NCBI GenBank assembly: GCA_024276425.1
Contig: JAJRXF010000153.1
Coordinates: forward strand, 1-45,510
Reading direction: 5' to 3'
Length of the DNA: 45,510 bases
Source: Actinomycetes bacterium
GTDB taxonomy: Bacteria; Actinomycetota; Acidimicrobiia; Acidimicrobiales; SZUA-35
Positions 14,874 through 23,612 of this stretch are shown here, piece after piece. The translations under genes were made by a program, and so were the position numbers. Each line of letters begins with the position of its first letter. The first letter of the stretch is position 1. Under the pieces are notes generated by a model that worked only from the letters and a program-made list of their open reading frames with translations, did not search any database and was not told the origin of the DNA.

Positions 14874-15933
14874 AATGTCCACGAGCCGCCGACCGGGTGA
14901 GCACGCTCCGGAATCCGGACAGAACCTAACCTCGGACCACTTTGACGCTTTAGCGAGCGATGAAGAAGTCGATGAGTTGGCGAACTGGCGTCGCAACTGG
15001 CGCGCATTTCGCCGCAACCGCCCGGCCACGATCGGACTCATTGTCCTTATCACAATCTTGGCCTTGGCCATCTTTGGGCCAATGATCAGCCCCTATGACA
15101 CCCTCACACAAGATTTGGGCAACCGACTCCAGGGCCCATCCTTTGCCCACCCCATGGGAACCGACGAGCTTGGTCGAGATTCAATGACCCGCATTCTGGC
15201 AGGCGGACGCGTCTCCCTAGGAGTGGCGGCACTGGCCACCACGGTGGCCCTCACTGTCGGCGTAACCATCGGCTCTATAGCCGGGTTCTACGGTCGTTGG
15301 GTCGACAACGTGTTGATGCGCTTAACCGACCTCGCCCTCTCAATGCCCGACCTCTTCTTGTTGATTCTGGCAGCATCGCTACTGGGACCAAGCTTCGTCA
15401 CCATGGTGATTATCATTGGTCTGGTTCGTTGGATGAATGTTGCCCGCCTGATCCGAGGCTCCTTTCTCTCCCTTCGGGAACGTGAGTTCACCCTCTCCGC
15501 TGTCGCCTCCGGAACGCGTACGTTCGGGATTATCTTCAAACATCTTCTACCAAACTCCCTCAGCCCTCTGATCGTGGCCGGAACGCTCGGGGTTGCATCG
15601 GCCATCATCGCCGAGTCGACACTCAGTTTCCTCGGTCTGGGGCTCCAGCCGCCAGCATCCTCGTGGGGAACCATGCTGCGAAACGCCCAACAGGTCATCT
15701 TTTCTGCCCCGTGGGCCGCCGTGTTCCCTGGGGTCATGATCTTCCTCACCGTCGTCTCCGTCAACTTCATTGGCGATGGGTTACGAGACGTATTTGACCC
15801 AGGGGGCGCAACCCTTAGCCGGTCAAAATTTCAGAGTCGTCGGCGGTACCTGCAAACCAAGTTCGAAGAGCCTCAACTGATTGATCTCAGCGATCAAGCC
15901 GAAGGCGTCACCATTGTGGACCCATCAAGCTGA
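14866..15933 (+). CDS. ABC importer permease, DppC/OppC type
   Basis: A 355-residue permease. A polar N-terminus of about 45 residues (cytoplasmic) is followed by [18 protein letters not shown], segment 1. [21 protein letters not shown] is the conserved DppC soluble loop, the EAA loop is near [19 protein letters not shown], and [11 protein letters not shown] is the typical C-terminal motif. After it comes an unusual polar tail of about 45 residues. The start may be TTG 14866, overlapping dppB, or ATG 14875 just after its stop. Its last 40 bp overlap the convergent ATPase gene, so the tail is under double coding constraint. Confidence 0.9.
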   Translation: MTEMSTSRRPGEHAPESGQNLTSDHFDALASDEEVDELANWRRNWRAFRRNRPATIGLIVLITILALAIFGPMISPYDTLTQDLGNRLQGPSFAHPMGTDELGRDSMTRILAGGRVSLGVAALATTVALTVGVTIGSIAGFYGRWVDNVLMRLTDLALSMPDLFLLILAASLLGPSFVTMVIIIGLVRWMNVARLIRGSFLSLREREFTLSAVASGTRTFGIIFKHLLPNSLSPLIVAGTLGVASAIIAESTLSFLGLGLQPPASSWGTMLRNAQQVIFSAPWAAVFPGVMIFLTVVSVNFIGDGLRDVFDPGGATLSRSKFQSRRRYLQTKFEEPQLIDLSDQAEGVTIVDPSS

Positions 15934-17003
15934 GGGAAGTGGCACGAGACCCAGTGTCCGGGTAGCTGTTCTTCCAGTTGCGGTTCTTCTTGGACACATC
16001 GTTCTTGAACAACCGGGCAACGCGTACGAAAACTGCAACCGGTCGGCCTTCGAATAGCCGACGGGAGTTCCCCACTCAGAATGATTCGCCGCCGCTTCAG
16101 TTCAATCACCGGATCGGGGATCGGGACCGCAGACATTAGGGCTTGGGTATAGGGATGGAGGGGCGATCCGAACAAGTCAGCCTGAGTGGCGCGTTCGACG
16201 ATCTTGCCCAGGTACATGACTGCAATTTCGGTGCTGACATGCCGGACAACGGCTAGATCGTGGGCAATAAACAGGTAGCTCAGTCCGAGCTTCTGCTGTA
16301 GATCATCCAGCAGGTTCAATACCTGAGCCTGCACCGAAACATCCAAAGCCGAGACTGGTTCGTCCAGAATAACCAGGGATGGATTCAACGCCAGGGCTCT
16401 AGCTATACCGATCCTCTGGCGCTGACCGCCCGAAAACGAACGCGGGTGCCTCGTCGCATAGGATGGTTTCAGGCCAACAAGCTGTAGAAGCTCCTGAACT
16501 CGCTCAGCCCGAAAAGCCCTGGATCCAACCCCATGAGCTACCAGGGGCTCGGACACGATGGCTTGCACAGTCATTCTCGGGTTAAGCGACGCAATCGGAT
16601 CCTGAAAGACGATTTGGGCATTGCGACGCGCCTCACGTAATTCTCGCGACTCGGCCTGGGTTAGGTCGATAAATGGGGCCTTGCTCTGGTTCGAAGGGCT
16701 GGTATCCCCGGCCAAAGGACGCCCCTGTGGAGAACGAAACAAGACCTGGCCCGAAGTCGGTTCGATCAGCCGAAGAACACAACGGGCCGTGGTTGACTTT
16801 CCGCACCCCGATTCACCCACCAGGCTGAGAGTTTGTCCTTCCTTCACATCGAAGGAGACTCCGGCCACGGCCTGGAGGTATTGGGCCGGGCCGGAAATCC
16901 CCCTTCTCTTGACGAGGAACCTCTTGGTCAGGTCTCTCACCCGGAGAACGACGTCGGAATCGGAATCCTTGGCAGCGGTGAGAACAACCTCTTGGCTACT
17001 CAT
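15894..17003 (-). CDS. ABC importer ATP-binding protein, DppF/OppF type
   Basis: A 369-residue ATPase. Walker A is [10 protein letters not shown] near residue 63, the signature is [10 protein letters not shown] near residue 187, Walker B is [12 protein letters not shown] near residue 209, and the switch His is in [13 protein letters not shown]. The C-terminal oligopeptide-ABC domain contains [14 protein letters not shown] and a later CHFP, the cysteine pattern usual in this subfamily. Compared with typical DppF it has an insert of about 25 residues between Walker A and the Q-loop ([20 protein letters not shown]). It starts 4 bp inside the end of the DppD-type gene and runs convergently into the dppC gene. 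Confidence 0.92.
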   Translation of the reverse strand: MSSQEVVLTAAKDSDSDVVLRVRDLTKRFLVKRRGISGPAQYLQAVAGVSFDVKEGQTLSLVGESGCGKSTTARCVLRLIEPTSGQVLFRSPQGRPLAGDTSPSNQSKAPFIDLTQAESRELREARRNAQIVFQDPIASLNPRMTVQAIVSEPLVAHGVGSRAFRAERVQELLQLVGLKPSYATRHPRSFSGGQRQRIGIARALALNPSLVILDEPVSALDVSVQAQVLNLLDDLQQKLGLSYLFIAHDLAVVRHVSTEIAVMYLGKIVERATQADLFGSPLHPYTQALMSAVPIPDPVIELKRRRIILSGELPSAIRRPTGCSFRTRCPVVQERCVQEEPQLEEQLPGHWVSCHFPQLDGSTMVTPSA

Positions 17004-18007
17004 ACGCCTGCTCGATCCGTCTCAAGATTGAACTGTCCGGCAAAGTGGCAGGCGCATTCCTTGGGTGAATCACCACAGCAACTCCTGGGCCGCTCGGAGA
17101 CGCACTTGTCCGTGGCGTAGTCACAACGAGGCCAGAAACGACAGCCACGCGGGGGCTGGATCATGGACGGAGCGACGCCACGAATCGAATACAGCTTGGT
17201 CTGAGAGTCATCATCGAGTCGAGGAACTGATTCGAGTAACCCACGGGTGTAGGGATGCTCGGGGTTGGCATAGAGCTGACCGGCAGGTCCCCGCTCGATG
17301 ATCTCCCCCGCATACATGACCTGCACGTTCTCGCAGAAGCCTGCGACGACACCAAGATCATGAGTGATGAGCATCACCGCAGTACCGCGATCATCGGCCA
17401 GGCCGAGCATGAGATCCATGACTTGAGCCTGGGAGGTTACATCGAGGGCCGTCGTTGGCTCATCGGCAATTAGCAGGGCCGGGTCGCACAGCAGAGCCAT
17501 AGCAATTACTACCCGTTGACGCATCCCGCCCGAGAACTGGTGGGGATAGTCCTTGAACCTCTTTTCCGGACTTGGAATGTGAACGTCGGCCAGGGTGTCA
17601 ATCGCTACCGTGCGGGCTTCTTGGCGGGACATTCCCCGATGAATTCGCAATGTTTCGGTGAGCTGGCTTCCCACGGTGAACACTGGGTCCAGAGCCGTCA
17701 TTGGATCTTGGAAAATGATGGCAATCTCTCGACCACGAATCTTTTGCATCTCCCGCTCTGAGAGCCGAAGGAGATCTTGACCTCGAAAGCGAATTTGCCC
17801 TCCGACCACAGAGCCGGGAGGTTCGATGAGTCCCATGATCGAGGCGGCTGTCACTGATTTTCCTGACCCAGATTCACCAACGACACCCAGTCGTTCACCC
17901 TTTGACATTGAGAAGGAGATCCCATCGACGGCTCGTACATCACCGGAGTCGGTAAGAAAATACGTTCGTAGGTCGCGAACGTCCAACAATGGTGGGTCAG
18001 GAGTCAT
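17000..18007 (-). CDS. ABC importer ATP-binding protein, DppD/OppD type
   Basis: A 335-residue ATPase, the first of the minus-strand pair. Walker A is [10 protein letters not shown] near residue 41, the signature is [10 protein letters not shown] near residue 155, and Walker B is [13 protein letters not shown] near residue 176. The C-terminal domain has [14 protein letters not shown] and CHFAGQF. It overlaps the second ATPase gene by 4 bp, so the two are coupled. Together with the plus-strand binding protein and permeases it completes the importer. The two halves have separate promoters and converge. Confidence 0.92.
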   Translation of the reverse strand: MTPDPPLLDVRDLRTYFLTDSGDVRAVDGISFSMSKGERLGVVGESGSGKSVTAASIMGLIEPPGSVVGGQIRFRGQDLLRLSEREMQKIRGREIAIIFQDPMTALDPVFTVGSQLTETLRIHRGMSRQEARTVAIDTLADVHIPSPEKRFKDYPHQFSGGMRQRVVIAMALLCDPALLIADEPTTALDVTSQAQVMDLMLGLADDRGTAVMLITHDLGVVAGFCENVQVMYAGEIIERGPAGQLYANPEHPYTRGLLESVPRLDDDSQTKLYSIRGVAPSMIQPPRGCRFWPRCDYATDKCVSERPRSCCGDSPKECACHFAGQFNLETDRAGV

Positions 18008-18143
18008 TGGCCAGCTTTCTCGGGACTACGAGTTACCATACCCCCGCACCCTACCGCGGAAGAAATTCTCGTGCCTGTTCGATGTGTTGTTCATACCCTA
18101 CCCCGGTTCGCTATTCGGGGTTCTGACCACTAGCCTGTCAGCC

Positions 18144-18482
18144 ATGTCAAATACAGATTCACTCCAACCCGCCTACGAAGCTCTGGTCGACTGCGACGAG
18201 GCATTGACCGAACTCGAATCGCGGTGCTGTCAGGAGGAGCGGAGCCCTCAGATGAGGGCCCTTGGCGACACCTTGGGAAACGCCAGGGCCGCCTTGGACC
18301 GTGATGACGAAGATGGAGCGATGGCCGAAGCGATGGTCCACATGGAGAACGCAGGCGCCCAGATCGGTCGCCTTCAGGTTGGCTGTTGCGCCCCGAACCG
18401 CATGCCGCTCTACTCTCGCATCCTGGTCAACTTGACCACCGCCGAACGTGGCGTGAAGAAGGCCACTGGCGCTGGCCACTGA
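18144..18482 (+). CDS. uncharacterised Cys-rich helical protein
   Basis: A 112-residue cytoplasmic protein of mostly α-helical character (heptad-like ALVDCDEALTELESRCCQEE, then two further amphipathic helices). It has two Cys-Cys pairs (ESRCCQEE near residue 26 and VGCCAPN near residue 81) and a single Cys near residue 15. It has no signal peptide or membrane segment. The paired cysteines could bind metal, but I recognise no family. The ATG is chosen where protein-like sequence begins; the upstream frame overlaps the divergent ATPase gene. It stands between the dppD-type gene (divergent) and the dienelactone hydrolase gene, downstream on the same strand after a 141-bp gap. Confidence 0.65.
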   Translation: MSNTDSLQPAYEALVDCDEALTELESRCCQEERSPQMRALGDTLGNARAALDRDDEDGAMAEAMVHMENAGAQIGRLQVGCCAPNRMPLYSRILVNLTTAERGVKKATGAGH

Positions 18483-18623
18483 CCTACTGATCATTTCCGA
18501 GCGGGTCTACTTTGATCAAGCCACAATCAATAGCCAGCTCTATTAGATCGACGTCAACGGAACAGGTTGGAAAGCTGCCCCTCACGAATACACGCCCGGC
18601 GCACCTTGAGGCACAATGAGACC

Positions 18624-19343
18624 ATGATTCAAACCGAAGCCATGACTTATGACGGACCCGGCGGTACCTTCGAAGGGACAATCAGCTGGGATGACTCGGT
18701 TGATGGGCCACGTCCCGGGGTGATGATCTCCCACGCCTTTGGTGGACAGTCCGACTTCGACACTGAAAAGGCCCAAAGGCTCGCGGCCCTGGGGTATGTC
18801 GGCTTTGCCTTAGATATGTATGGCCAAGGGGTTCGGGCCAACACGCCCGAGGAATCTTCAGAACTCATGCAGACCCTGCTCGTTGACCGGGAGTTGCTTG
18901 CGGACCGAATCAACCGGGCCCACGAAGTTCTGGTTAAGCACCCATTGGTCGACCCGACCCGAACCGGGGCCATCGGATTTTGCTTTGGGGGTCTGTGTGT
19001 CTTGGACCTTGCCCGATCCGGATCCAACGTGCTAGGCGTAGCCAGCTTCCACGGAATCTTTACTCCACCCGAAGGAGCCCGAAGCAGTCCCATTGGTTCC
19101 TCCATCCTCGTCCTTCATGGTTGGGACGACCCCCTGGCCCCACCCAACTCGGTCCTTGACCTGGCGGCCGAACTCACCGATCGGGGAGCCGACTGGCAGA
19201 TTCTGGCCTTTGGCCATACCGCCCACGCGTTCACCAATCCGGCAGCCCAGGACCCCGACAATGGCATGTTCTTTCAAGAAGCAGCCAATCGCCGCTCGTG
19301 GCGGGCCATGACCGACTTTTTCTCCGACCTATTTGGTGACTAG
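18624..19343 (+). CDS. dienelactone hydrolase-family protein
   Basis: A 239-residue α/β-hydrolase of the DLH family. The nucleophile is the Cys in AIGFCFGGLCVLD at about residue 120 (GxCxGG rather than the serine of most hydrolases), the acid is in LHGWDDPLAP, and the catalytic His is in FGHTAHAFTNP. The early VMISHAFGG supplies the oxyanion region. DLHs open lactones such as dienelactone in chlorocatechol breakdown, but many relatives have other esters as substrates. There are no chlorocatechol genes nearby, and the meta-pathway operon 9 kb away does not need it. ATG 18624 starts at the family N-terminus. Confidence 0.88.
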   Translation: MIQTEAMTYDGPGGTFEGTISWDDSVDGPRPGVMISHAFGGQSDFDTEKAQRLAALGYVGFALDMYGQGVRANTPEESSELMQTLLVDRELLADRINRAHEVLVKHPLVDPTRTGAIGFCFGGLCVLDLARSGSNVLGVASFHGIFTPPEGARSSPIGSSILVLHGWDDPLAPPNSVLDLAAELTDRGADWQILAFGHTAHAFTNPAAQDPDNGMFFQEAANRRSWRAMTDFFSDLFGD

Positions 19344-19365
19344 GCGATCGCGGCTAGCGAAGCGG

Positions 19366-19599
19366 CTATGGGGTGATCAAAAGCTTGTGGGTGCCGGGGG
19401 CCTTATCGGAGAAATCCTTGGCTGCGGCGGGAAAATCGGCCAAGGACACCCGGTGTGAAATGACTTCGGTCGGGTCGATTACACCAGCTTCGATGATCTG
19501 GCGAGCTCGCGGCAACCAACCGCGGCGTTCGCAAAACCGTTCAACCTCAATTGAAGGTTCTTGAAGAACAAGTCGAACAACGAGGTTGGATGATCCTGT
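19366..19599 (-). pseudogene. C-terminal remnant of a zinc-type alcohol dehydrogenase/MDR protein
   Basis: The minus-strand frame ending with TAG at 19366 reads RFCERRGWLPRARQIIEAG, then VIDPTEVISHRVSLADFPAA and a final GTHKLLITP. This matches the last 60 residues of medium-chain dehydrogenases, in which a 'G.IDP..LITHR..L.dF..A' helix pair ends the catalytic domain. The frame is closed by a TGA at 19602-19600, and no Rossmann domain or zinc motif lies upstream, so most of the gene is gone. A second frame on the same strand (19721-19479) also looks protein-like (LFDLFFKNLQL), suggesting a frameshifted continuation. The whole 19344-20026 gap contains only such pieces. Confidence 0.55.
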
Positions 19600-19721
19600 T
19601 CAAGATAAACGCCGCGCCCGAACTCATTTCGCCCGTGGAAGATCATCTTGGGGTACATCAGAGTCCAAAGATCTCGACCCGTACCCTCCTCTGCAACCTC
19701 GAAAGGAAAGCGGTCGGACCC

Positions 19722-19868
19722 TTAGACTGCTCGTCGAATCGCTCTATCAAATGCATCATTGATCTTGGTCCCAAGTCTTTTGTAGCCGAGCTCCGCCTTC
19801 ATCCGCTCCTTGATCTCATCCTTTACCTCGCTCCTAAACTCCAACTTCTGTTCAAAGCCAAGAACCAT
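19722..19868 (-). pseudogene. charged 48-residue ORF, probable C-terminal gene remnant
   Basis: From an ATG at 19868 to TAA at 19722 the minus strand encodes FEQKLEFRSEVKDEIKERM, then KAELGYKRLGTKINDAFDRA and a basic end. The composition is that of a real helical protein. Protein-like sequence extends upstream of the ATG (YDGGCVKIIL), but is closed by two TGA codons within 24 bases. The GYKRLGTKI…A…AI pattern vaguely recalls the helical end of helicase-associated domains, but no family can be claimed. It lies 158 bp downstream of the GHKL ATPase gene on the same strand, so it may be the relic of a partner gene. Confidence 0.4.
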
Positions 19869-20026
19869 CGTCCCAAGGATGATCTTGACGCAGCCACCGT
19901 CATACCCGAACTTTCACCGAACGGGCGGTCATGGCTGGCAAGCCACCTCCCCAAACTCCGATGCCTCCAAACCAGGCGACAGCGCTTGGAACCCCATAGT
20001 GGGGTCGGGCCCGTCTCAGCGACCAG

Positions 20027-21553
20027 CTAGCGCATGTGTCGACGAACACGAACCACCATCCGCACCATTTCCTCGGCAAGTTCATCGGCCGCAGCCATCG
20101 GGTTGTTGTAGAGCACATACTCCTTAGCCACCAGCGTCGCCAGATAGTCAAGCATGGCTGACTCATCGTCCTTGAGCATCAGAAAGTCGGGGTGATCCTG
20201 GTTATAGAGCACCACACTGGCTTCGGCGTCAAACCGACTTCGATCACGCCCAGGTGACGGATCAACCGCAACCGTCGGCAGTCGCTTTGCGCGACGGCCC
20301 GAAGGTTTGGCCCCTTCAGGCAAGGGTGGGGGTTGATCGGGCCCTGGCGCAGGAGCAAGCGCATCAATTGATGGAGACTCCTCGGACAAATCATTGGCCG
20401 ACCCATCACTCGAGGCGTCCTCATCCGATCCGGAGCCACTGCCCGACCCTAGACCAGACAACAATCCGCCCTCCCCTACTTCGTCACCCATCAGGGTGCG
20501 CATCGGGTTATCCAAGTCGTCGAGTTCCTTGAGTACCCGGCTGAAAATCTTACGGATCTGATCACCCATACGGTCGGCCATGTCTCGATCCAGCTCGACC
20601 CGAACCTTCTCGGCCATGGCTGCCACCAGCGGCTCGACCGACTTGACGATTTCAACGAAGATCGGCCATGCCTCATCGTCCCGTAATATTGCCCGACGAC
20701 CCGCCGACTGCTTGAGCGCTGGGAACTGGACTCGGCCAAGCACTTGGTCGCCGGTCCAAGGCTGGTGATCGAACTCTTCCATCTCCGTTAGATCGTCAAT
20801 AATAGTAGTCCCGGCTCGACCGACGACTGCCACCGAACGACTCACCCCGGGCGGCGCCACATACAGGGAAAACTCAAGAAGACCCCACAAGGTTTGATGC
20901 GGGCGAAGCGGCACCTTGACCCCCTCCGGTTCTTCCGGGGTCACCAGTTCTCGCTTGGATCCCTCGATCACTTCAATCTCATACAAGCCGGAGGACAACG
21001 CGGCCGCTCTGCGTTCACGCAGATAGGCGACGATCTTTCGTTGGGTGATCATCCGGAGGACTTCCTTGTCCAGATGCCCGATATAGATGCTGGTTCCTGG
21101 CCGATCTCGGGCCCGTCGTTTCTCGCGGTCGATGGTGGCGCTCACCTGTCCCCGAGCGAGCTTCAACACATGGGTCTCGGCCGAGCCTTCACGACGCGAA
21201 ACAATGTCGAGCTTGGCACCGAGTTGTTGGAAGGCCAGCATGCCAATGGCCTTCTCGCCCAGGGTTCGCTCATCGCCAACCTTGTTGGAGTTGAAGAGAT
21301 TCTTGGCCACTTCTTCTAGTCGCTCCGGCGACATCCCTCGGCCATCGTCATCAACCACGATAGTTGGGTACTTCCCCCGTCGCCGCATGATGATTCGAAT
21401 GCGCCCTCCGTCTCGCTCGGTCTCGGTGTATTCATCCGCCGCGTTGGACACGAACTCATTGAGTGCGTCCTTTGGGTCCTGATAGGTCTGACCAGCAACC
21501 AGTACCGCCTTCTTCACGCTTCCGATGCGAAGACGAATCTTCTTTGGTGCCAT
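20027..21553 (-). CDS. GHKL-superfamily ATPase (MutL/Hsp90/MORC-like)
   Basis: A protein of about 508 residues with a full GHKL ATP-binding fold at its N-terminus. The N box is ALNEFVSNAADEYTE (Glu and Asn for Mg-ATP) near residue 28, the G1 box is VVDDDGRGMSPE near residue 60, and the lid/G2 region is KVGDERTLGEKAIGMLAFQQ near residue 83. A transducer-like β domain follows to about residue 320. A low-complexity acidic Gly/Ser/Asp linker and a Pro-rich stretch (about residues 370-430) lead to a C-terminal helical domain. There is no kinase H box, no MutL endonuclease motif and no gyrase Toprim domain. Starts at ATG 21565 or 21619 are possible. GHKL proteins with C-terminal helices act as ATP-gated clamps, and several are used in phage defence. 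The function here is unknown. Confidence 0.8.
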   Translation of the reverse strand: MAPKKIRLRIGSVKKAVLVAGQTYQDPKDALNEFVSNAADEYTETERDGGRIRIIMRRRGKYPTIVVDDDGRGMSPERLEEVAKNLFNSNKVGDERTLGEKAIGMLAFQQLGAKLDIVSRREGSAETHVLKLARGQVSATIDREKRRARDRPGTSIYIGHLDKEVLRMITQRKIVAYLRERRAAALSSGLYEIEVIEGSKRELVTPEEPEGVKVPLRPHQTLWGLLEFSLYVAPPGVSRSVAVVGRAGTTIIDDLTEMEEFDHQPWTGDQVLGRVQFPALKQSAGRRAILRDDEAWPIFVEIVKSVEPLVAAMAEKVRVELDRDMADRMGDQIRKIFSRVLKELDDLDNPMRTLMGDEVGEGGLLSGLGSGSGSGSDEDASSDGSANDLSEESPSIDALAPAPGPDQPPPLPEGAKPSGRRAKRLPTVAVDPSPGRDRSRFDAEASVVLYNQDHPDFLMLKDDESAMLDYLATLVAKEYVLYNNPMAAADELAEEMVRMVVRVRRHMR

Positions 21554-21671
21554 GACCCTCGACATTACTGAGGCGTGAGTGGTGGTCACAACCAGACCCG
21601 GGCTCGTGTTTGAGCCCATATCCTCACCGTGTTAGGTAGCAACCCGTTTTCTGCCTTCAGGAAGCTCACGC

Positions 21672-23405
21672 GTGGTCCACCCCCGAACTGCCCTAATCGC
21701 TAGCTCTCTCACCATGGCGATGCTCGCCGCGGCCTGTACTTCCTCGAGCGCGACGCAAAACGAATCTCCCACCTCCAACAACGGCATCACAGTCCTGACC
21801 AACGCACGGGTCTACACCCTCAACCCCGACCAACCTTGGGCCCAAGCACTTGCCTATGACGGTGACGGCATCCTCATCGCCGTCGGCTCTACCGAAAACG
21901 TGCTCGCCACCGCAGGTACCGGGGCAGAAATCCTAGACGCAAAAAACAACATGATCCTGCCTGGATTCGGGGATGTCCACGTTCACGTCGTCGAGGCCGG
22001 GATCAATGCCAACCTCTGCTTCATGTCTGGCCAGGACCTTCCCCGTCTGGAAGCCGAGGCAGCCCAATGCGCCAAGAGCCAACCCGACTCCAAGTGGGTT
22101 ATGGCGGCGGGACCGTCGCTCTTTGATCTAGGCAACACTGTCGGTCCAGGCAATTCCGAGGAGTTGCCCATCGACGTTCTTGACCGGGCCATCCCCGACC
22201 GTCCGGCGTTGATCCTGGACGACCTGGGGCACGCTGCATGGACCAACACCCTTGGCCTTCGGGCCGCAGGCATCGGACCCGACACTCCCGACCCACAAGG
22301 AGGCGTGTTGCAGCGCGACCCCGCCTCCGGTCGTCTCACTGGGCTACTCCTCGAAAATGCTCAACAACTCGTTCGAAACGCGGCGGCTGGCAACGGGGAT
22401 GACAACTACGCCGGCCTCCTCACCGCGATGAAAGAACTCAATGCCAACGGAATCACCTCGGTAAGCGATGCCGGTGGCTTCTGGGCCCAAAATCACCCAG
22501 CGGCCTGGGAACGAGCGCAGACCGAGGGGACGCTTACGGTTCGAGCGGCGAACTCCCTGTATGTGTACCCCGATCTCGATATCGACAGCCAGCTCGCCGA
22601 GTTCGAATCTCGATTCGACAACAGTTCGGACCTGCTTCGATTCGACACGGCCAAGATCTACATCGATGGGATCCTCGATCTTGGAACAGCGACCCTGCTG
22701 GAACCCTACGACGTCCCCGTCGATCCGCTCTATCCCTCTGGTTTCCCTTACTTCACTGCCGGCCAACTCCAGACCTATGTCTCGCGACTTCACCAGTTGG
22801 GCTACCGGGTGAGCATTCATGCCATCGGGGACCAGGCAATACGGGATGGGCTCGACGCAATCGAAGCAATCGGGGACAACCCAGAGACCATCGCCGACCG
22901 ACGACATCGGATCACCCACACCTACCTTGTCAATGCCAGCGACCTGGTTCGCTTCGCCCAGATCGGCGTCGTCGCCGACTTCCAACAGAGCGCAGATGCC
23001 ATCGACCCGGCCTACCGCCAATACTTATCAGAGTTCATTGGTGAGCGGGCGTCTGATCTCCTACCCACAGCCCAACTCCTTGACGCTGGGGCGACAGTTA
23101 CCTTGTCCAGCGACTGGGACGCTGGCCCCCTGTCTCCATTGGGCACAATCCAGCGCTCCCTCACCCGCGAGTCCAATGCCGTTCCCGACCTCGAAACCGC
23201 CCTTAAGCTACACACGATCAATGCGGCCTACGCCATGGGCAGAGACGAAGTGACTGGGTCAATCGAGGTCGGAAAGTTCGCCGATTTTGTGGTTCTGGAT
23301 CAGAACTTGTTCGAGATCGATCCGACCGACATTGGCCGGACCAAGGTGCTCGCCACCTACCTTGGTGGCCAAGCGGTATACGCCAAACCAAGCTGGGGCC
23401 GCTGA
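21672..23405 (+). CDS. lipoprotein amidohydrolase (YtcJ-like)
   Basis: A 577-residue metal-dependent hydrolase exported as a lipoprotein. The signal peptide ends TMAMLAAAC with the lipobox Cys near residue 22, followed by a Ser/Thr linker. The amidohydrolase domain starts with VLTNARVYTLNPDQPWAQAL, with the metal motif LPGFGDVHVHVVE (HxH) near residue 100. Later conserved blocks are RVSIHAIGDQA (metal His), RHRITHTYLVN (metal His) and LSSDWDAGPLSPLGTIQRS (metal Asp). This order is that of the YtcJ/NfdA-type N-substituted formamide deformylase group. The substrate is unknown. The start is a GTG at 21672 and the gene diverges from the GHKL ATPase gene with a 52-bp or larger gap. Confidence 0.88.
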   Translation: MVHPRTALIASSLTMAMLAAACTSSSATQNESPTSNNGITVLTNARVYTLNPDQPWAQALAYDGDGILIAVGSTENVLATAGTGAEILDAKNNMILPGFGDVHVHVVEAGINANLCFMSGQDLPRLEAEAAQCAKSQPDSKWVMAAGPSLFDLGNTVGPGNSEELPIDVLDRAIPDRPALILDDLGHAAWTNTLGLRAAGIGPDTPDPQGGVLQRDPASGRLTGLLLENAQQLVRNAAAGNGDDNYAGLLTAMKELNANGITSVSDAGGFWAQNHPAAWERAQTEGTLTVRAANSLYVYPDLDIDSQLAEFESRFDNSSDLLRFDTAKIYIDGILDLGTATLLEPYDVPVDPLYPSGFPYFTAGQLQTYVSRLHQLGYRVSIHAIGDQAIRDGLDAIEAIGDNPETIADRRHRITHTYLVNASDLVRFAQIGVVADFQQSADAIDPAYRQYLSEFIGERASDLLPTAQLLDAGATVTLSSDWDAGPLSPLGTIQRSLTRESNAVPDLETALKLHTINAAYAMGRDEVTGSIEVGKFADFVVLDQNLFEIDPTDIGRTKVLATYLGGQAVYAKPSWGR

Positions 23406-23479
23406 TTCGAGATTAGCGACCGACGACGCTTCGGCCCCGGGCTTTCTTGCTAGCTAAAAAGCGAGCAGGGTTCGTTCGT

Positions 23480-23519
23480 TGTCGCGGTTCCGACCCAGTT
23501 ATGGGTCGCAAACGCGGCA
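23480..23519. repeat. 40-bp palindromic repeat, copy 1
   Basis: An 18-4-18 inverted repeat with TGTCGCGGTTCCGACCCA on the left and TGGGTCGCAAACGCGGCA on the right. Fifteen of 18 positions are Watson-Crick pairs, one is a wobble and two are mismatched. It shares geometry, arm sequence and the ACTGA that follows with the perfect copy at 26750-26789. It lies 75 bp downstream of the amidohydrolase gene. No T-run follows, so a repetitive extragenic palindrome is more likely than a standard terminator. Confidence 0.7.
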
Positions 23520-23612
23520 CTGAACCCGGCTTGGCGTCTGGGCCACCCGCAAAGAACGGCTCCCAATAAGAGGGCCGGGAACTAACCTTGGTCCCAGCAA
23601 CGTCTACAAGAT

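Noticed and set aside
18484-18681. Minus-strand small ORF between the Cys-rich protein and the dienelactone hydrolase
   Set aside because: Its last 30 residues look protein-like, but the rest is Arg/Cys-rich antisense of the hydrolase start, with no ribosome site or neighbour support.
19869-20026. Two TGA codons in the minus-strand frame upstream of the 48-residue piece, as possible extra selenocysteines
   Set aside because: No redox motif surrounds them, the sequence between them is not protein-like, a TAA also breaks the frame further on, and I saw no SECIS-like hairpin. Gene decay explains it better.
19551-20030. A 159-codon plus-strand open frame in the gap
   Set aside because: Its hydrophobic runs (LLDLILYLAPKLQLLF) are the antisense image of the charged minus-strand helix. 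It matches no family and has no clear ribosome site.
23480-23519. Rho-independent terminator of the amidohydrolase gene
   Set aside because: The stem lacks a following T-run, and a related palindrome recurs 3.3 kb away, which favours a dispersed repeat.
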